DNA of 35,921 nucleotides from Podochytrium sp. JEL0797 (taxonomy: Eukaryota; Chytridiomycota; Chytridiomycetes; Chytridiales; Chytriomycetaceae), in the NCBI GenBank assembly GCA_027596195.1, contig JADGJG010000154.1, forward strand, positions 1 to 35,921, in the 5' to 3' direction. Position 1 is the stretch's first letter. Each line of letters starts with the position of its first letter. The notes under the pieces were generated by a model, which was given only the letters and a program-made list of their open reading frames with translations, did no database searches and was not told the origin of the DNA. Made by a program: the position numbers and the translations under genes. Shown piece by piece: positions 17,168 to 34,241 of the stretch.

Positions 17168-19359
17168 TCAAAGCATATTGCGTTCCGTCATGTTGTCGTG
17201 GATAATGGTCCACAGCGTTTTGAGCTCCTTGGACGGCAGTTTGGCGAGCTCTTTGCGCGCTTCGTTGCGTTTCGAGGAGAGGTCTTCGCGGGCGGGGAGG
17301 GAAGATTCTGAGTGGATGCGCGAATGGATGGGGGGGTTGAGTTACGGGATTCAAGCGAGAGAGAGAGAGAGAGAGAGAGGGGAAAGACGCACACTCAAAA
17401 AAATAAACTCACCAATCTTTTCCTTACGCCTTGTAATCTCATCAAACACATCCGCCGTCACCTCCGCCAACTGCTCATTCGACAACTTGGATATCCTCGC
17501 CCGCCACGCTGTCACATTCGCAGGCTCCGGCTTCTCCTCCCCATTCATTGGCAGTTTCCGCTTCACAACACTACTACCCTCTTGCTGTTGATCCCCTTGT
17601 CCACCCGCCACCGCCGCCCCTTCTTCCGCAGCAACAGCCACAGTCGAAGGAGGAAACACCACCACCCCCAACGCCTCCCGCCTCGTCACCTCCACATCCA
17701 CATCCTCCCACAAACTCTGCAAATCGATCGTCGCGATCCCTTTCAACAGCCCCACCCGCTCCGTCTGCATGACTGTCAAGTTCCCAGCCGCACTGGCTGC
17801 GCCTCCGTTCGAAACAGATGGACTCGTGCTCGTGGAGGCGGGTTGGTTCGGGAGTAACCGCCGTTGAGTAAGTCCGTTTCCGCCACTTCGCATGGGACTC
17901 GTGCTTCCTCGGAGACCCCCCGCAGAAGCGGAAGTTCCACCGATCGTCCGACTGCGAACGAATCCTCCAACCGCACCGTTACTGTTCGCCGACTCATCCT
18001 CACTCACTCGTGCGGCGGCGCGGGATTCACGATCATCTTCCTCATCAGCGTCAACACCGCTGCTACTGCCGTCCGCGGATTCACTGCGGCTCGAAAGCTC
18101 CGCTTTGAGGTCCCGAACGAGAGCGCGAAATTCGTCGTCTGATAGGTGGGTCATGCGGTCGCGGGCGATGGCGCGGTCGTCGGAGGTCATTTCAGAGTGT
18201 GGGATGGGGACGGCGGAGGCGGAGCGCGGGATGGTTGTGAAGTGGGAGGCGGATGTGGTTGGGGAGATGGTGTCGGGAATGGCGGTGGTGGTTGTGGTTG
18301 TGGTTGCGAGGGTTGGTGGGGAGGAGGAGGCTGGGGTTTGTGGGGGGCTGGTTGTTTGGGAGGGGTCTGCGGCGGCGACGATGGGGATGAGTTTGACGGG
18401 GAGATTTGTCGGTGTGGGTGTTGGGTCTGTTGCGGTGGAGTCGGTGCTGGCCGATAAGTGGTGAGCAGGGCTCGCGGGCGGGGTGGCGTCCGAGTTGTGG
18501 TTCTCTGTGGCGTTCTGGTTGAGGGTGCGTGCGGTATTGTTGCGGGCGATTGTGTTTGAGTTTGTGGAGTATCCGAAGATGTCGATGCCGGGAATGTCTC
18601 TGCGAGTTGCTTCCGCGTCGAGATCAGCGGCAAAGACCTTGAACTTGTCGTTGGTCATGATGGCGATGCGGGCGGCAGTGGTGGGGGCCTTTGTGCGCAT
18701 GGCCTGGGACTGAGAGGCGCGCTCGTACGTCGCGAGAAGGGCGCCGATGGGCGTGCGGCGGCGGTATGCCTCGGCAGAGACCTGTTTAAAGGGTTAATAG
18801 ACATTCCCTAGGTGTCATTCGCTAGGTGTTGCTAGAGATTCGCTAGGCAATTTTATAGGCGTACCTGTGACGAAAGCTCTGCCAGCTGTGCATCCGTCAG
18901 ACGCACGAGACGCTCTGCGGCCAGTGTCGACGAAGCAGACGGTGCTGGCGATGACGAGCGAGCGAGCTTCTGGGTTGGTGTTGAGCGCGGCAAAGTGCGC
19001 ACCAAAGGCGACTCGGAGCGACTTGGAGCGCGCGCCAAAGCGCCCTGCCCATTCGCCTGGCCGTTCGAGAGTACACCAGGAGACCCACTAGAGGACCCGC
19101 TAGGTGCCCCGCCAGAGCCGCCCCTAGACGCACTGCCAGCACGCCCTAGACTGCGGCTGCGCTGCGGCTCGTCCTCGTCCCTGGCGCCCGCCGTCTTTGC
19201 CGCAAAGAAGCTGCCCTTGCGTGCGATGCCCTTCCCCGCTGCTGCCGGCACTGTCCCATTCGAGGCAGAAGAAGAACCGGAAGATGCCCCAAAGAGACTC
19301 TTGAACCACCCCATCCCCTTCTTGCTGCTCGTGCTGTTGGTTGGTGACGGTGAGGGCAT
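17168..19359 (-). CDS. GIT/Spa2-like protein with repeated SHD motifs
   Basis: Three exons on minus, 19359-18865, 18781-17413 and 17307-17168, give 667 residues. The N-terminal 150 residues are Ser/Gly/Ala-rich and disordered. Then come about six copies of a 20-25 residue motif like the Spa2 homology domain (LS..QL.EL..DV..E..RR). The clearest are RLTDAQLAELSSQVSAEAYR (~151-173), IMTNDKFKVFAADLDAEATR (~206-226), LSDDEFRALVRDLKAELSSR (~378-397) and LSNEQLAEVTADVFDEITRR (~598-617). Diverged ones lie near 512-535 and 640-665. Spa2 and GIT proteins use SHDs in polarised growth scaffolds binding MAPK kinases and Rab/Arf regulators, usually with two per protein. Low-complexity Thr/Pro/Ser linkers separate the motifs. 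The second intron carries a CT microsatellite. Exon 1 ends inside the first motif, which reads on correctly into exon 2. Confidence 0.8.
17357..17380. repeat. (GA)n microsatellite in intron
   Basis: About eleven GA units on plus (CT on the transcribed strand) inside the last intron of the Spa2-like gene, where it acts as part of the pyrimidine-rich stretch. Confidence 0.8.
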
Positions 19360-19986
19360 ATTGATGCTGCTGTGCTTGTGTGTGTGGATAGTTTCGTGCG
19401 CTTGGCAAAGGTGGAGGTGTGGCAGTGAAGTAAAGTCCGTTCGTTCGAGGTCACACGAGGGCGGAAGATCGAAAAAAAATTGGCAGGGCAGCGAGCACCC
19501 TTCATCTCCATATTGTTTCTGAGGCGTCACGCATCGTGTCAGAAACGTTCTCCTTCTTATCAATCGTTTTTCTCCCTATCAATTCCGCGTCCTGGATGAC
19601 TGAGAGATCCAATGTGCCGTCCGGCCATTTCAACATTGCATTTCCGCACGTCGAAAGCAAAGTACGAGACTTGAAACGCGAATCGGGTCTTAACACGCGC
19701 TGGTGAAAGTCGAGGTCTTCCCCCCGCTAACCCTCTTAAAAATCGCAGTGCAGAGATGGACCGAATTCAATGGTTAACCACGGTCAAAATGCGAAGAGAA
19801 AAACCTCAACAGTGATGCCGGTAAAATGCAATTATTCTCAGGGCACGTAGTCTCAATTTTAATTATTTTCTTTTCACACTGGTTGAGAAGAAGAACAAGG
19901 TGGAAACTGCAACGCGCCCTTCGTTTTTTGCTTGCAAATCTTTCGCAAGATTGACATTTTCATCACCCCCCTCCATCTCTCCGAAG
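19360..19986. other. Divergent intergenic region
   Basis: About 630 bp between the starts of the Spa2-like gene (minus) and the coiled-coil ORF (plus). The short minus frame at 19502-19696 shows no domain. No TATA box is evident. Confidence 0.45.
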
Positions 19987-20199
19987 ATGAAGCACAACGA
20001 CTTAGCCCAGCGCCTCAAAACTCTCGAAACAAAATACCACGATCTGCACCATAAATCGGAATTGAAGTACGCGCAACTGAAAGAAGAAATGGACGAAAAG
20101 GCTGATGCGTTGACCTCCGACGTTACGCTCCTCAAAATCGAGGTGCAGAAATTGACCCTGTCTCTGAGTCAACTGCAACAACAACGCAAGTCAAAGTGA
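19987..20199 (+). CDS. Small coiled-coil protein (70 residues or first exon)
   Basis: ATG-initiated ORF of 70 residues, almost wholly a predicted coiled coil with heptad-like leucines (LAQRLKTLETKYHDL, TLLKIEVQKLTLSLSQL). I do not recognise the family. A donor-like sequence overlaps the stop (tcaaa|gtgagg), so this may be exon 1 of a longer gene joined to the segment at 20369. However, that join puts the long downstream frame out of phase, and a further coding-like stretch in the +1 frame follows immediately (EEIKEMKAGESEWSELE). Either there is a single-base error or frameshift here, or the ORF ends as written. Confidence 0.4.
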   Translation: MKHNDLAQRLKTLETKYHDLHHKSELKYAQLKEEMDEKADALTSDVTLLKIEVQKLTLSLSQLQQQRKSK

Positions 20200-20368
20200 G
20201 GAAATCAAAGAAATGAAAGCGGGTGAGAGTGAGTGGTCCGAGCTGGAAGGTGCAGAGTGTCAGGGAAAGTCGCCGAGCGGAGCCAGAATCGAGGGGTTTT
20301 TTCCGCGGGTTTAGTTTTTGGTTTGGCACCTGAGTGACCACTCTTACTAAATCGTTTCACCATTTTAG

Positions 20369-20773
20369 ATCATACCGCTGTGCAAGAATCAACTGCCCCT
20401 GCGGCCGAGGCTGTCGCGTGGACGCGTGCAAGAGATATACCTAAGAAAATTCACACCGCAAAAGAAGAAGTCGCTGTTCCAAATGATACCCAAGCCAACG
20501 CGTTGATTGTACCAACACCATGTCCAAAACCCACCCCAAAAAACATGATCGCTGCGAAAGGAGGAATCCTGGTCAAGTCCACTGAACTCGTGCTGTTTAC
20601 TACCAAATATGTGATTCCGTCGCCGATTCACTCCATGATGGAGCGCGCGTCTTCGATGGTTTTGGGCGAGAGTGTAAAGTCCAAGTTGCAAGAGAGTGGC
20701 AAAATCGAGGGAAGCGAGAAAATTACTGGTTTGGGTTTGTTCTACGCCATTTTTTTTTTGACTGGCGAGTAAA
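20369..20773 (+). pseudogene. Unit 1 of a duplicated unknown coding segment
   Basis: Preceded by a good acceptor (cttactaaa ... accattttag), this open segment encodes TAVQESTAPAAEAV, a Lys/Pro-rich linker and GGILVKSTELVLFTTKYVIP followed by SPIHSMMERASSMVLGES. It ends at a TAA at 20770-20772. A gtttgg donor at about 20731 would join it in phase to unit 2. No family recognised. It cannot be joined in phase to the coiled-coil ORF upstream, so the gene model is unresolved and may be decayed. Confidence 0.35.
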
Positions 20774-20805
20774 TATTCTAACCGATTGACTGCACTATTT
20801 TTAGA

Positions 20806-21424
20806 TGAAATCGCTGTGCAAGAATCGACTGACCCTTCGACCGACGTCCTTATTTCGACACATACCCGAGATATACAAGTTGAGACGCCCGACAATCTCG
20901 GAAATCTCCCTCAAGAAAACAACACTGCACAAGAGGAAACTGGCTCCTTGCGAAAGACGGAATCCTGCTCAAGTCCACAAAGCTTGCACTGTTCACTGCC
21001 AAATGCGTGATCCCATCCCCACTTCACTCGATGCTGGAACGCGCTTCTTCCATAGTCCTAATTGTGGCCGTACAACCGCGGACATCACGATGCTGCCACC
21101 CAGAATTATTGTGCGCATTCTCGCGTACATTGTGAACACACTTCAATCGAATGTAGGTTTGCACCTCGGAAGGGGGAATGACGAGTCTCGAACCTGTGCC
21201 AATGGAGATTCGGTACCACGGCAAGAGAGACCTTGACGCTAGCATTCACGCGAACCCTCCGTTTCGCGACACGCTGGGAGCCGAAAACGGGGATGATCAT
21301 AAATGCGATTGAGATTCCGTGTTTGGTGGTGGCGATGGGGTTGAGAAGGTGTGGGGTGTTGCAGCTGGTGGTGGAGAAAATTCCTGTGACGCAGGAGGAG
21401 AAGGGTGCAAAGTTTGAGAAATGA
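20806..21424 (+). pseudogene. Unit 2 of the duplicated segment, frameshifted
   Basis: Preceded by a matching acceptor (gcactatttttag). It encodes DEIAVQESTDPSTDV and, after a one-base frame change near 20950, DGILLKSTKLALFTAKCVIP followed by SPLHSMLERASSIVL, clearly paralogous to unit 1. Downstream pieces in other frames (RIIVRILAYIVNTLQSN; MIINAIEIPCLVVAMGLRR; IPVTQEEKGAKFEK ending at 21424) look coding-like but cannot be ordered confidently. It is best read as a degraded or mis-sequenced tandem copy. Function unknown. Confidence 0.35.
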
Positions 21425-22325
21425 GGGAGGAATCAGAAGAAGGGGCGGGTGGTGATTGTGTACCAAGTTGAGGTGACGGAGGTGTATGTGCCAACAAACT
21501 GTTTGTTTGGCGGATTTGTCGTTGGAAAAGTGGAATGAGCATGGAGAGAGAGAAAATGTGACAAAGAACGTGAACGCAATATAAATTGATGAATAAAGAG
21601 CACAGCGAGAATTAGGGAATTAAAATGGGGTTCGCAAGGAACCATCAACATCTGATGGAAGGAAAACAAATTAAAACATGGCAGGGATTTATGTCCACGA
21701 ATTTGTTTGGGGGATTTCTTAAAAAAGGAATAAAAAATGAAACTGAGAGAGCCTGCGCGAGAAAGAATTGAATGAAGAGCAAAACAGAATGGGGGATATT
21801 ATTTCGCTACGAAAACAAATGCACAATAGTTTAAAATGTATGTCAAGGGAGTAAGTTTTCTAATTTCGTGGGACTGGGTAACCAGCGGCAATGCAGGCCC
21901 TCGAACGGGCTTGAACGAGCACATGGGGGGAAAACGAGGGTTTTTAGATTCCTGGGTTCAGCGCCCGTTTTAAAGGTCGAGTGTCTTCGTCAAAACAAAC
22001 AATTACGGATCAATTGATACTACCAAAAAAAATCGGGTGTCTTTATGGGTGTCTCCTTGGGTTTTTTGATGTTTTAACCGATATGGGTGAAAGAGAAGGG
22101 TGAAGTGTAAGGCTCCATGTATGATCTGATTGCCCTGAGATGGGGGAGGACCATGGAATTAGCACGTGCATATAAAATTAAATCCCGACTGGGCAAAATT
22201 GATCTCGACCGAAATTTTTGCCGCGTGCCTGGTACCTCCTTGCTATCACCAAAATGATTAAAAGGCAATAATAATGCACACAAAAGAAAATCGCTCGTAG
22301 CAAATTCTTTCCAATATCTCTCACC
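21425..22325. other. Intergenic region upstream of the ABC transporter
   Basis: About 900 bp, AT-rich, with no supported gene on either strand. It contains a palindromic cacgtg at 22163-22168 and a TATA-like box just downstream of it. Confidence 0.5.
22171..22177 (+). promoter_or_regulatory. TATA-like box upstream of the ABC transporter
   Basis: The heptamer tataaaa lies about 150 bases before the start codon and a few bases after a cacgtg E-box. A core promoter role is plausible but unproven. Confidence 0.3.
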
Positions 22326-27522
<5,197 letters not shown>

Positions 27523-28198
27523 TTTTTCAGGATGATTAATCGAAAAGAATACCCCTTAATGATTTCCACTGAATTCAAAAAAGAGAATCGAATTTTTAAA
27601 TTTAAGCCATCATTTTAAGCCGTCATTTTATTGTGCGGCTCTCGAAAATCTAATAAAACTTCATACCTTCCCCCCTGTTCTCAATCAAGCCATGGATATT
27701 GAGGTAGCGGTTTTTTTCCACTTGTTTCTCAACTCTGACGACAGATCCTTGCCATGCCCCTCCAGCTGTTTCCTCGGAACCCCTTTCATGTCCACAAGAC
27801 AGATTTGATGTGACTTCTGATTCCCCCGCTGGGATAATCAGTAAATCTCTCATCAAAATAACGGTGAAATTGGTGATTCAAACTCGTCCACTCCTTCATT
27901 CAGCTTGATGTCACTCGTATTCAGGATACTGTGAAAGGATTCGTGGGGGGGAGATGCTAGGAGCGGGCTGGTCCGTATGCGCAAACTCATCTCATTACGC
28001 CTTCTTCTTCCCGCGAGCAAGACAGTACAGTAGCTCAAGCTAGGTTCGAATGCTGCACAGCGGTCTCCAATGAAACGCGCAACAGCCGCTCTTTCTTTCG
28101 ATATTGCTTTTGTTGTGAAAAGACAGCGCAGTAGAAAATCAATTTCAAGGGGGGCTTCTTTTTTCTTCCCTTTCAGTTCCTCATCGCGGCATTTATAT
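27523..28198. other. Convergent intergenic region
   Basis: Lies between the stops of the ABC transporter (plus) and the IQCH-like gene (minus). Near 27603-27632 the short unit aagcc(a/g)tcatttta occurs twice in tandem. The small minus frames here show no domain. Confidence 0.5.
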
Positions 28199-31100
28199 TT
28201 ATTTCTCCCCTTTCAAATCTTTTGCACTGCGGTTTCCGACCCCCTTCATTCTCTCCTGCGAATTTAGCTGTCGACTGCTGCCCCTCCTGCTTTCGGACAA
28301 AGTTCCACTTCCAATTCCCTCCCCACCGCTCTCTCGCGTGTCCGCCAACATGTTCCCAAGCATGTTCTTCAATCTATCCTCCCTTTCACTATGGTTTACC
28401 AGCGAATTCATTTGCGACATCATGTTGGCCGTCCGCTCTCCAATCACGTGCTTTTGCAGAGAGTCCAACCCGGGAGACGCGACGCGTTTCAATTGAGTGG
28501 TGGATGCGGTTGGTGCGTTGAAGTTCATTGCGATGGAGGTTCGGGATTGCGTGTTCATTTCGGTCATTTTTTGACGCAGGTCACCACCACCTCCTGTTTC
28601 GCTTTCAGGCTGTTGTGGGAGAATCCCTTCGGATGGAATTTCAGGTGTTGAATCTGGGACGTGCTCTTCCGGTGGAAACGAGCTTTTTGGTAAATCAATT
28701 GTTGCCTCGATTACAGCCGTGTGTGCTTCATCAAGAACGATTGATGGGGTGGAGGGCATTGGTATGGGAGCCAAAAGTGATTCTTCTGGAGAAGAGAGAC
28801 TCGTTTGAAGTCCACCATCTGTTGGTATGAGTGTGTTTGGATTGGATTCAGTTGGTCCATCAGGTTCCACGGCAGGAATCTTTGATTTTCTTCGTGTCTC
28901 CTTCAAGTTTTCAAATTTCGCATCGAGACCGTCCGCTGAAGAAGACAATTAGCGATTCGTGCTTTGAAAATAAAGAGAAACGCTTACATCTCTCTCCGAG
29001 TTTGGCAATTTTGTTCATCACATTCTGAACGTTTTTGTCATTGTTTTCAGAGAAATTGAGCCGTGACGTTCTCCGCGGGGCGGTAATTGCAACAGCAAGC
29101 AGCGCATCATCATCGTAATCTTCCGAATCACCATCTTCTGCTGTGGTGCTGCGAGACAAGCCACTCTTGCCCTTCTTTTTTGGCTGTTTCGTTGGTTGAT
29201 CCGATACCGAATTCATCAGATTCAGGGCTTGTTCAACCGCGATATCCTTTGGAGGCTTGATAATATTTTCTTGAGTCTCGAAATCTTGGTCCTCCTTGTT
29301 TCGTGCCTGGGCGGGGGTGATTTTCTCAGCAGGCATATCCTCGTCTGGCTCACCAAAGAAGGCCTCGTATTTCGCAAGTGCAGCCGCCACAGCTGCCATA
29401 TCATCTGTTGTGTATTGCCCTCGTTTCATGCGCAAATATCTCTCTGTAGATGTAAACGGAGGTGTGATTTCTGGTTTTTTGAAGGTGGGGTCATATTTGG
29501 CTGCAATAATGCTCGGAATCCCTTCATTCAACAAATTGATGCTCCCCACACTTCTCGAAGCTTTTGTTGGAGGTGGCGGTTTCTTGGATCGTTCAATTTC
29601 TTCCAACACTTCTCGGATCTTTCGTGCACAGCTCGTCACGGGACGACTCGAAGCAACCAGTTTACTCAAGGCCGGAATGGCAGCGGCAACGATCGTATCC
29701 AAATCTTCAGAGGCTCGTGGATGTTTGTTTGGATCCAGTTCGAAATGCTTGTTGTCTTTGTTGGCTGGGTCATAGGGGTCAATGTGGCGAAGCACGCCCC
29801 ACGGATCGCGGGGCACAAGGGTAAGAATATCCCACCATGCAGGTGGCTGCAGCATATCTGCTATGCGAGAAACTCGAATTTTGCTCATATCCAGTCTCCT
29901 CATGGGCTCTTCTGGAGTAAGAGGTCGGTGTCGGACCGTGTAAACGTCAAAGTCACGCGGGGGTGCAGAACCCGTGATGGCAGCAATAGTTACGGAGGCG
30001 GCAGGAGGACGGATGCTTGCTGCTAAATCGTCATCAGAGTCTGATGAGATGTCATCTTCGTACAGATCCTTTTTCTTTTCCGGTTTATTGCCGGGACTTT
30101 TAAATTGATTTCCCAAGGCGGAGGCGACTGGTACTGCTTTTCTCGTCCCCGCTCTGCTTCGGCTAGTTGCACTAGGTGCTGTTTCTGATGGAAAAAGTGA
30201 AGCAGAGGAGTCGGTCTTTTTTTGAAGGCTGGCAAATTGAAGGCCAGTAAATTCGGGAAAGTGGACAGCCGAGATGTATAAATTGGATCGTGTCTCGATG
30301 ACGTCCCATTCTTTAATGAAGAAGCGCGCTGTGTCCTGCAATTTGGGTCAGCTTTTCGTCGCGGAACCAATGAAGGCATTACATCTTCCTACCTTCACAT
30401 TGCTGACCAAATCGGGAAGGTCGTAGTGTTTCAATCTTCTATGGCTGATTGTCAGGTCTTTTAGAAGCGCCACGATTGCTGACTTGTAATCGGCCGCGAC
30501 AATCCTATAAATCAAATACATCAGGTGTTTACGAAACTTCACAAGGATGCTTACACCATGGGCATTCGCGCCGGAGTCCTGGTATCAACGAGTGGGAAAT
30601 ATGTTCCTTTTCGAATCTGCGCTACCTTTTGTCAGAAGACCTTCCAAACAAACAAAATAGTAAAGAGAATCGAAAAAAACCTTTTCATTGAATCGGATCC
30701 CATCACGTTGACAAAAGTTGACAAACCCTCTCCAAGTAACTCGAATGAGTTCATCATGATGAAGGTTATCAGCATAAATAGCAACCCGCTGCTCCGTGAC
30801 GCCACCGGCTTGTTTGATGATGGTTTGTTCAAAGTCCTGGCGCAAGGATTGGTGGTTTGCAAAAATCGCCCGTTGAGTCTTTTCGAGATGCATTGGGATA
30901 TCCGTCCATTGGAAAGACGACAGTCCCGTTTGGGTGTCAATTTCACAGCCCGTCGAAACCAACACGCTGCTTGCCTTCAAGAGATTCGGAGAGGTGAACG
31001 GGTAGAAATTGTTGGCCCACCATCCGTTTTTGCCCTCAATAACGTCCCGCCAAACACTGAGCTGCAGACTCACGTATCCATATATTTTGTTTTTGACGCA

Positions 31101-34100
31101 TGCAGAGAGTAATCGCTCAACCAACTTGAGGAGCGTGCCATGCGGCAACCTTTGCTGAGGAACAATCACCCCGAGTTGCTCAAATCGATTGTTTAAAATG
31201 ACTTCGGTTGTCACGAGCTGGGAATATTGGCCCTTGGGATCAATCCGAAATCCAATTTCGATGCGGCGCATATGGGTTCCGTCACTCACTGGACAGGCTT
31301 GAATATAAGCCCCCGTCCCTTTTCTCATGTCAGTTGGCTGCTTTGGACCAACCATCCCGCATATATGATTGATAAATTCTGGGAAACTGGGGCACCGGTG
31401 GAGCTTCAAATCTCGAGAGAGTGTAAACGAAGAAACCGCTTCATCCAACGCTTCCTCCTCCGGAATTTCAAGCTTGGGCACCTTGTTCGCATCTACATAA
31501 ATCTTGTCAGAACTATTAATCAGAGCTCAAGATCTAATCATACCTATCCACCCATCAGGTTTTCCGTCCGATTTCCCAAAATCCAATTGATTAGAGTACC
31601 GTTTTTCAAACACCTCCCACAAAGCAACATTGTCTTGATACTTTGATTTCAAAAGCACCAGCGCCTCTTTCAATTTATACTCGGGACCAACTCCCACATT
31701 CATTGCTGGCACGACTTCGAGCCCCGCATTTTTGAGGAATGCTCTCACTTTTTGCCTCGTGTTCACCTTTTTCGCATTCTCTGGCATGGTTCCAAATATA
31801 GGAACGCATAATCTCTACAGTTTGTGAGGGAAAATTACGAAACCAATCTCTTTTGAAGGACACGCGACGCTTACCGAGCTGAGTTCGATTTCCGCGAATC
31901 CAATCGTATCCGTCATCATAATGGCACATTTCCCCTCAATCAGTCCTTTCACGTAACTGAATGCTTTGTGGCTTGAGTTCAGCATGGCTGCAACACTGGA
32001 TCCTGGTGCAAAGCATCTTGATGCCTCTGGGCTGACCAGCACAAGCCTTCCAGCCGTCAGTGGATTCATATCCAAGAATCCAGAAGCTTTTGAATGGCGT
32101 GTTTCAGTTAAACTACTCAAGCAAACGCATTTTCGTACCCAATTGCTCGTAAATGTACTGTTCTTTTTCCTCCGACAGGAATGGAATTACGAGAATAAGA
32201 GTCTCTACCATCCCATCATTAAGCATCATCATTCTAAAAACCCATGAGCATTAACGAGGCTATCGGAGGAATCAAAAAATTGCACAAACCTCCCGAGAAC
32301 AAAATCCATAACGTCCACGTTGGACAGCCGCGAATCCATTTGCAAAACAACTTTGCTTTTCACAGACAAACTTTTTTCTTTCCATTCCCTTACCAATGAG
32401 CCCGATAGTTGATAAAACCGTCGCTTGTGATGAATCTCAAATCGACGATTGATCTGCTTGAGGAGAACGATTCGCGATTTCTTTGCATAGTACGACTTGA
32501 TCATCACTCTCGCTGCAACCATCATTTTATGAAAGTTTTGGAGCCCTCTTTGCGATTTGTACTTTGACCAAACATTTTGAATCTGCCTCGCCGCCAAATC
32601 AGGAACAGACTTGGTCCCAGTCCCTTTGTACATTTGCCCAGGCTTCTTGATCAGAGCAATGACTTCTTCCGAATTGAACAACATGCTCCGCAACTCAGCA
32701 ACAGGGAGTTCAGCAGTGGAAGCCGGAATCCGCTTCGCCGCTGCGAGAATCTCTGTACACTTGATTTCCGCACAAGGCACCGCGTATCGCTGCAGCACGT
32801 TTTCGATCCGGAAAATCACATGCCGAATTTGCAACCAGATTTCGCTGTATCGATTCTCGAAATTCAAATACGCATCGCTCGTGGAAACGACGGATCCTCC
32901 GTTGATGAAGATGGTCCAGTTGCTGGCTGGATCCATTCGGATGGTGGCCACGGTGCGACTCATGGCGCTTGTGTGGCGCGTGTTTGGTGGCGCTGGGAGA
33001 TGCATATTTATTGGCGCTTGCATTCTGAATGATTGATTTCGGTTTGTGCGGGCTATTGGACAGGAAGGCCGATATTGTATGATTGATTGCGGCTGAGGCT
33101 CAATATATGCCATTTTTTCCAACGTTCTCTACAAAGTAGAATAAGTACGCGATCTCAATTCGATCCTCGTTTAGATACCCTTCGCTGGCTTGCACTTTTG
33201 ATGCCCAATGTGTTCGCAATAACCAATTGCAATTTCGTGTTTGACACAATGTCTGGCAAACTTTCCAGTGGCGGTAGCCTCTCGTTTGGCATCGCCAAGT
33301 GCCGAATCACAGGCCTATCAAATGTTGAATATCGCTTGATGGGATCCATAACATGTCGAGATGGTTTGTTGAGCTTCATCTTTGTTTGTCTGAGAAACGG
33401 CAGGGGGTTTGATTTTGTCGGAGCCAATAATCGAGAATGATCCGCACCTTGCGGAACAAATCCCCTATTTATCAGAGACGTGAGGTTCTATATTGTTTTA
33501 TACATTAGTTATTAGGGCAGCCGATATCCATGGGCATACATTCTTTTTGGAGTCGGCTTCTTGTGCGATAGGTATCTCGCGCCAAGTCCATCCAGATTTT
33601 ATTATCGGCATGGCTGTTGTATTATTGGTATGTAAACTTCCAACAGAATATACTGGGAGCTCGTGTTTCGGAACGCCGTGAAAGTGAGAGGATGCTGGAC
33701 GAAGGTGCCAGTCGTATAACGGCTCTTGGTGGATAGGTACATTTTCTTCTGTTGAATCGGGCCGAAACGATGTCCCCATTCGAGAAAGAAGTATTCGCGT
33801 TCGTTCGACGGCTCGGCGGAGGACTCCCTCCTCGTCAAAGTCTGCTGAGCAAGAGACACAAATCAGGCTCGGATATCGACAAAATCGAAGCTATAACGCA
33901 TTTACCACTGCAAAATTCTTCTTCTTCTGGCACGTATTCTGGATCCTTGCGTTCTTTTACAACGGTTCGGGTGGGATCAAGTCGCACGAGGGAGATACCA
34001 GCAGGCACGCGTTTCTGGAGAAAAGTATGAACAGAAGACAAACAGGAAATGCATCAAATACATTGACATTTGCTTCCGCGTATTCAAGAAATCGTGGCTC

Positions 34101-34241
34101 AGTGACAATGTGCGTGTCGTCATTTTGCAGCCAACGCGACAAGCTTTCCAGTTTGATTTTGCTTGTTTCGGGAACTGGACTCATTGGCCGTGGAACCGGC
34201 TTCGGAACCGACTTGTTGCGAGGTGCGACGGCGGTTGCCAT
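28199..34241 (-). CDS. IQCH-like protein with long C-terminal extension
   Basis: Resembles IQ-motif protein H, a calmodulin-binding, ATP-grasp-like protein of sperm and flagellated cells. Exons on minus: 34241-34062, 34014-33906, 33844-33540, 33487-33179, 33128-32256, 32202-32139, 32086-31875, 31814-31544, 31492-30681, 30625-30555, 30504-30393, 30335-28988, 28935-28199, giving 1800 residues. Landmarks: NLTSLINRGFVPQGADHSRL; YSTFDRPVIRHL; IQ-like helix ARQIQNVWSKYKSQRGLQ (~480); VIPFLSEEKEQYIY; GRLVLVSPEASRCFAPGS; LCVPIFG then KVRAFLKNAGLEVVPAM (ATP-grasp region); RIEIGFRIDPKGQ; the end of the usual domain near AADYKSAIVALLKDLTI (~1075-1095). Residues ~1107-1800 are an acidic, Ser/Pro-rich extension I do not recognise. 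The exon 5/6 junction (gttaat donor, tagag acceptor) is the least certain. Human IQCH is about 1027 residues. Confidence 0.83.

Noticed and set aside
21870..21970. Possible tRNA-like hairpin around gttcgag on minus
   Set aside because: The arm around the ttcga-like loop does not pair over five bases, and no matching acceptor, D or anticodon arms could be found. I see no tRNA or rRNA gene in the window.
28199..30565. A separate 735-residue gene starting at 30565
   Set aside because: First considered because its ATG lies 20 bases after an apparent stop of the IQCH-like frame. An in-phase intron (30680-30626) instead makes one continuous gene whose first part here matches the IQCH C-terminus. 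It is kept as the alternative in the finding on the extension.
33498..33859. Alternative frame with a 40-base intron in the IQCH-like gene
   Set aside because: The frame starting ADFDEEGVLRRAVERTR runs open through the whole exon and joins in phase to NLTSLINRGF, so the competing frame with a very short intron is unnecessary.
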